Assembly: GCA_964567685.1 (NCBI GenBank) | Contig: CAZMNO010000002.1 | Location: 1-64,000 of the forward strand | DNA: 64,000 nt | Source: UBA5972 sp964567685 | GTDB taxonomy: Bacteria; Pseudomonadota; Alphaproteobacteria; Rhodobacterales; Rhodobacteraceae | Direction of reading: 5' to 3' | Part shown: one piece after another, positions 61,332 through 64,000 of the stretch | Numbering within the stretch: the stretch's first letter is position 1 | Layout of the letters: each line of letters begins with the position of its first letter | Translations under genes and position numbers: made by a program | The notes under the pieces: generated by a model | Told to the model about the DNA's origin: nothing | The model's database searches: none | Seen by the model: only the letters and a program-made list of their open reading frames with translations

Positions 61332-61868
61332 TTGCCCCAATCCCCCAAATATGTCGGCTATATCGCGATGAGCCTTGATGGTTACATCGCCGATGCTTCC
61401 GGTGGGGTTGGCTGGCTTGATCCGTTTAACACCACACTGGCGGAAGCTGGCAGCGACGGTGGCTATGCCGACTTCATCGCGGATGTCGACGCCCTCGTTA
61501 TGGGCAGGCTCACCTACGAACAGGTGATCGGCTGGGGCTGGCCCTATGAAGGTCGCTCAGGCTACGTCCTGACGTCCAACCCAACCTATTCCGGCGATCA
61601 CATCACCGTCGTTGGCGACATCGACAGCCTGCGCGACGCCATCGAACAGGCCGAACATAATACCGTGTGGATTATGGGCGGCGGCACTGCCCAACGCACG
61701 GCCCTTGACGCAGGCCTGTTCCACAGCTTGCGCGTCTTCATCATGCCAACGCTTCTCGGCGGTGGTCGTCCGCTCTTTACCGACGGCAAACAACACAACC
61801 TGAACTTCACCTCCTGCCAGACACTGGCCGGGGGTATCCTGCAAATCGACTATGACATCGGGGACTAA
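61332..61868 (+). CDS. DHFR/RibD-like reductase domain protein
   Basis: 178 residues, starting with TTG at 61332 behind AAGGAAAGAG; an ATG at 61302 lies in the hairpin and is unlikely. The sequence matches the DHFR family used for RibD_C-type proteins: YVGYIAMSLDGYIADASGG, DALVMGRLTYEQVIGW, VWIMGGGTAQRTALDAG and MPTLLGGGRPLF. It probably binds NADPH. Its role in an aromatic cluster is unclear. Confidence 0.85.
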   Translation: MPQSPKYVGYIAMSLDGYIADASGGVGWLDPFNTTLAEAGSDGGYADFIADVDALVMGRLTYEQVIGWGWPYEGRSGYVLTSNPTYSGDHITVVGDIDSLRDAIEQAEHNTVWIMGGGTAQRTALDAGLFHSLRVFIMPTLLGGGRPLFTDGKQHNLNFTSCQTLAGGILQIDYDIGD

Positions 61869-61872
61869 AACC

Positions 61873-62823
61873 ATGGCAAAAGCATTCGCATCCCAAGGCG
61901 ACATGACGGAAAAGAAAATCAGTTTCACCGAGGTGGGCGAAGGGCTTTACGCCTTCACCGCCGAGGGCGATCCGAACTCAGGCGTCATCATCGGCGACGA
62001 CAGCGTGATGATCGTCGAGGCGCAGGCCACGCCAAGGCTCGCCAATAAGGTTATCGAATGCGTCCGAACAGTGACAGACAAACCGATCAGCCACGTGGTG
62101 CTGACCCACTACCACGCCGTGCGCGTCCTTGGCGCCTCAGCCTTTAACGCCGACCAGGTCATCATGGGCGAAACCGCCCGTTCGATGGTGGTGGAGCGCG
62201 GACAGGAAGACTGGGACTCTGAGTTCCAACGCTTCCCCCGCCTCTTTGAAGGCCATGAAAGCATCCCCGGCCTCACCTGGCCAACCACGACGTTTTCCGA
62301 AGACATGACCGTTTACCTTGGCAACCGCCAGATCAACCTGATGCATATGGGCCGCGCCCACACGGCGGGCGATATTGTCATCCACGTGCCCGACCAAAAC
62401 GTCATGTTCACCGGCGACATCGTCGAATACCACTCCGCCTGTTACTGCGGCGACGGGCACTATACCGAATGGGGCCAGACGCTCGACAACATCGCCAGCT
62501 TCGACGTGGATGCCATCGCACCGGGCCGGGGCGACGCGCTCGTTGGCAAGGAGATGGTGAATGCGGCCATCGAAAACACCCGCGATTTTGTCGAAAGCAC
62601 CTATAAGGCCGCTGCCCGCGTCGCTGCCCGCAACGGCACCCTGAAAGAGGCATGGGACGCCGTCCGTGAAGCCTGCGACCCCAAATTCGCAGATTATGCG
62701 ATTTATGAGCATTGCTTGCCGTTCAATGTCGCCCGTGCCTATGATGAAGCACGCGGCATTGATACGCCGCGCATCTGGACAGCCCAGCGCGATCTGGAGA
62801 TGTGGGAGGCGCTGCAGGGCTGA
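61873..62823 (+). CDS. MBL-fold metallo-hydrolase with altered metal motif
   Basis: 316 residues from MAKAFASQGD. Metallo-beta-lactamase fold: LTHYHAVRVLGA near residue 78 keeps the first two His (H79, H81), but the canonical Asp-His that follow are Val83 and Arg84. The next ligands RAHTAGDIVIH and FTGDIVEYHS are kept. The site may hold one metal only. Its placement in the cluster suggests hydrolysis of a thioester, lactone or similar intermediate. The end of the upstream gene lies 5 bases before the start. Confidence 0.85.
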   Translation: MAKAFASQGDMTEKKISFTEVGEGLYAFTAEGDPNSGVIIGDDSVMIVEAQATPRLANKVIECVRTVTDKPISHVVLTHYHAVRVLGASAFNADQVIMGETARSMVVERGQEDWDSEFQRFPRLFEGHESIPGLTWPTTTFSEDMTVYLGNRQINLMHMGRAHTAGDIVIHVPDQNVMFTGDIVEYHSACYCGDGHYTEWGQTLDNIASFDVDAIAPGRGDALVGKEMVNAAIENTRDFVESTYKAAARVAARNGTLKEAWDAVREACDPKFADYAIYEHCLPFNVARAYDEARGIDTPRIWTAQRDLEMWEALQG

Positions 62824-62836
62824 GAAAGGCCGTGAA

Positions 62837-63127
62837 ATGGGAGCGATGAATATCCTCTGGCTGGTGGCTATGGGCCTTGTGTTTGTCGTCTGGGCATTTG
62901 TGATGTTTCAGACGCTCGCAGGTCTCGCTGCAATATCGCTCAGGCGCAAGGCCGAACGCAATGCCGGCTATTTCGGCTGGGTTGCGATCTCGCTTGGCGT
63001 TTATGCCGAATTCCTTAGTTCTGCTGAGCACAAAACCCGCCGCCGCCGGGTGATCCTGCTGACGGTTCTCTTGTTTGCGATCATCATTCTGCGCGTAGTC
63101 ACGATTGGAACGGTTGAGGGATCTTGA
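62837..63127 (+). CDS. Small membrane protein of unknown function
   Basis: 96 residues from MGAMNILWLVAMGLVFVVWAF, RBS GAAAGGCCG upstream. One membrane segment at each end (WLVAMGLVFVVWAFVMF and VILLTVLLFAIIILRVV), with a basic middle (LRRKAERN). Located between the MBL-fold gene and the flavin hydroxylase, 13 bases after the former. No family recognised. Confidence 0.6.
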   Translation: MGAMNILWLVAMGLVFVVWAFVMFQTLAGLAAISLRRKAERNAGYFGWVAISLGVYAEFLSSAEHKTRRRRVILLTVLLFAIIILRVVTIGTVEGS

Positions 63128-63180
63128 TCGTAAGCCTTTGAAGATACTAAATTAAACACGTTTTCTGAGTGGTTCAAAAA

Positions 63181-63200
63181 ATCGTTGCAAATGAAACGAT
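63181..63200. promoter_or_regulatory. Putative MarR operator, copy 2
   Basis: ATCGTTGCAAATGAAACGAT is an inverted repeat (ATCGTT/AACGAT arms) in the promoter region of the flavin hydroxylase gene. Seventeen consecutive bases are identical to the site next to marR. Confidence 0.75.
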
Positions 63201-63324
63201 TACTGTATACAAGACGGCAACGGAGCAAATACTCCTGCATAATTATCGGTGCACAGACACCTTTGCTAACGCTTATCAGAGCGGTTTTCAGCCCCTTTCG
63301 GACTGAATGCCATGTGGAGAGAAG

Positions 63325-64000
63325 ATGAACGAGACCCTGAAAATATTTGAAACCCCGCTCTATCCTTACCAACGGTCAGAGGATCAGGATGCGGTGACCA
63401 CAACCCGCCGACCCGTAGTGGTCATCGGTGCTGGTCCCATTGGCCTTGGGGCCGCAATCGATCTAGCCCAGCACGACATTCCGGTTGTGATTCTGGACGA
63501 CAATGATCGCGTGTCCTTCGGCTCAAGAGCAATCTGCTTCGCCAAAAGGCCGCTTGAGATTCTCGACCGGCTTGGCTGCGGTGAGCCGATGGTTGAAAAG
63601 GGCGAGACCTGGAACCTTGGCAAGGTCTTCTTTGACAACCGTGAAATCTACAATTTCGATCTGTTACCGGAAGATGGCCATAAAAACCCGGCATTCATCA
63701 ATCTTCAGCAATATTATTTTGAAGAATACATGATCAACCGGGTGCGCGAGCTGGAGGCCGAAGGTAAGCCGATTGAGCTGCGCGGAAAGAACCAGGTCTC
63801 CGCAATTGGCAGCCATGATGATCATGTGGTGCTGGAAATCGACACACCGGAAGGCCCCTACAATATCGAAGCCGAATGGCTGATCGCGTGCGATGGCGCC
63901 AATTCCCCGACGAGGCGGATGCTGGGGCTCGATTTCATCGGGCGGGTGTTTGAAGACAATTTCCTGATCGCCGATACGATCATGGAGGCCGAATACCCGA
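63325..64000 (+). CDS. FAD-dependent aromatic hydroxylase, cut by window end
   Basis: At least 225 residues, open at position 64000. The start ATG has GAGAGAAG upstream. Motifs: FAD Rossmann VVIGAGPIGLGAAIDLA at about residues 32-48 and WLIACDGANSPTRRMLG, which marks the class A flavoprotein monooxygenases (PHBH and MhpA group). Its operator matches the MarR site, and it follows the fahA, MBL and small membrane genes. 3-Hydroxyphenylacetate 6-hydroxylase would feed homogentisate and is one candidate (inference); other phenols are possible. Confidence 0.85.
   Translation, partial: MNETLKIFETPLYPYQRSEDQDAVTTTRRPVVVIGAGPIGLGAAIDLAQHDIPVVILDDNDRVSFGSRAICFAKRPLEILDRLGCGEPMVEKGETWNLGKVFFDNREIYNFDLLPEDGHKNPAFINLQQYYFEEYMINRVRELEAEGKPIELRGKNQVSAIGSHDDHVVLEIDTPEGPYNIEAEWLIACDGANSPTRRMLGLDFIGRVFEDNFLIADTIMEAEYP

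Noticed and set aside
1..64000. CRISPR arrays, rRNA genes, prophage or secretion system genes.
   Set aside because: No regularly spaced repeats, rRNA sequence or relevant protein motifs were seen.

Overview
The window reads as a piece of an alphaproteobacterial chromosome, most likely from the family Rhodobacteraceae (Roseobacter-type marine bacteria). This is inferred from the petABC genes with a short Tat-exported Rieske protein and a 264-residue cytochrome c1, the dapF-mtaB pair, thiBPQ behind a TPP riboswitch, the HU and AMP nucleosidase genes, and the alpha-2-macroglobulin/PBP1C pair. No phage or CRISPR array was seen.

Layout. (1) Positions 52-26400 form an accessory catabolic region. 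A frameshifted Old Yellow Enzyme-type oxidoreductase diverges from a Rieske oxygenase (52-3312). A minus-strand block (3755-14977) holds two-domain NTF2-like (SnoaL-type) proteins, a LacI regulator, an SDR dehydrogenase, a histidinol-dehydrogenase-like enzyme and a complete CUT1 sugar-type ABC importer. From 15111 to 26400 come another NTF2-like protein, a second LacI regulator, a corrinoid protein, a MetH-activation-domain-like protein, a bicupin, an alpha/beta hydrolase, an RraA-type aldolase, a uroporphyrinogen-decarboxylase-like methyltransferase, an HpcH/HpaI aldolase, an LVIVD-repeat propeller, a 2-hydroxyacid dehydrogenase and a b561-type membrane cytochrome. Four copies of one LacI-type palindrome (core TTTGCATNCGNATGCAAA) lie at the promoters of four of these units, so import, NTF2-like enzymes and corrinoid methyl transfer look like one regulon. 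I think this is the undescribed system in the window: a pathway for a methylated polyol-, sugar- or aromatic-like compound. The substrate is not visible in the sequence.

(2) A tRNA-Lys(TTT) at 26763-26838, with a probable IS3-type transposase remnant in its 3' flank, separates this region from core genes.

(3) Positions 26973-49350 are mostly housekeeping: dapF, mtaB, two GSTs, trmL, petABC, thiBPQ, aroC, a 2H phosphoesterase, thioredoxin/CcdA, an EamA transporter, HU, amn-ade (AMP to adenine to hypoxanthine), a VOC protein, a free-methionine-sulfoxide-reductase-like GAF protein, a thiolase and an orphan STAS/anti-sigma kinase pair.

(4) Positions 49509-57131 encode a large alpha-2-macroglobulin and its partner penicillin-binding protein 1C.

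(5) Positions 57205-64000 hold a thiolase and an aromatic (homogentisate-type) catabolic cluster: maiA, a MarR regulator, fahA, a DHFR-like reductase, an MBL-fold protein, a small membrane protein and a flavin hydroxylase cut by the window end. Two copies of a 20-bp inverted repeat mark it as a probable MarR regulon.

Two genes in the accessory region (52-1936 and 6581-7611) are interrupted by single frameshifts. I cannot tell sequencing error from real decay.
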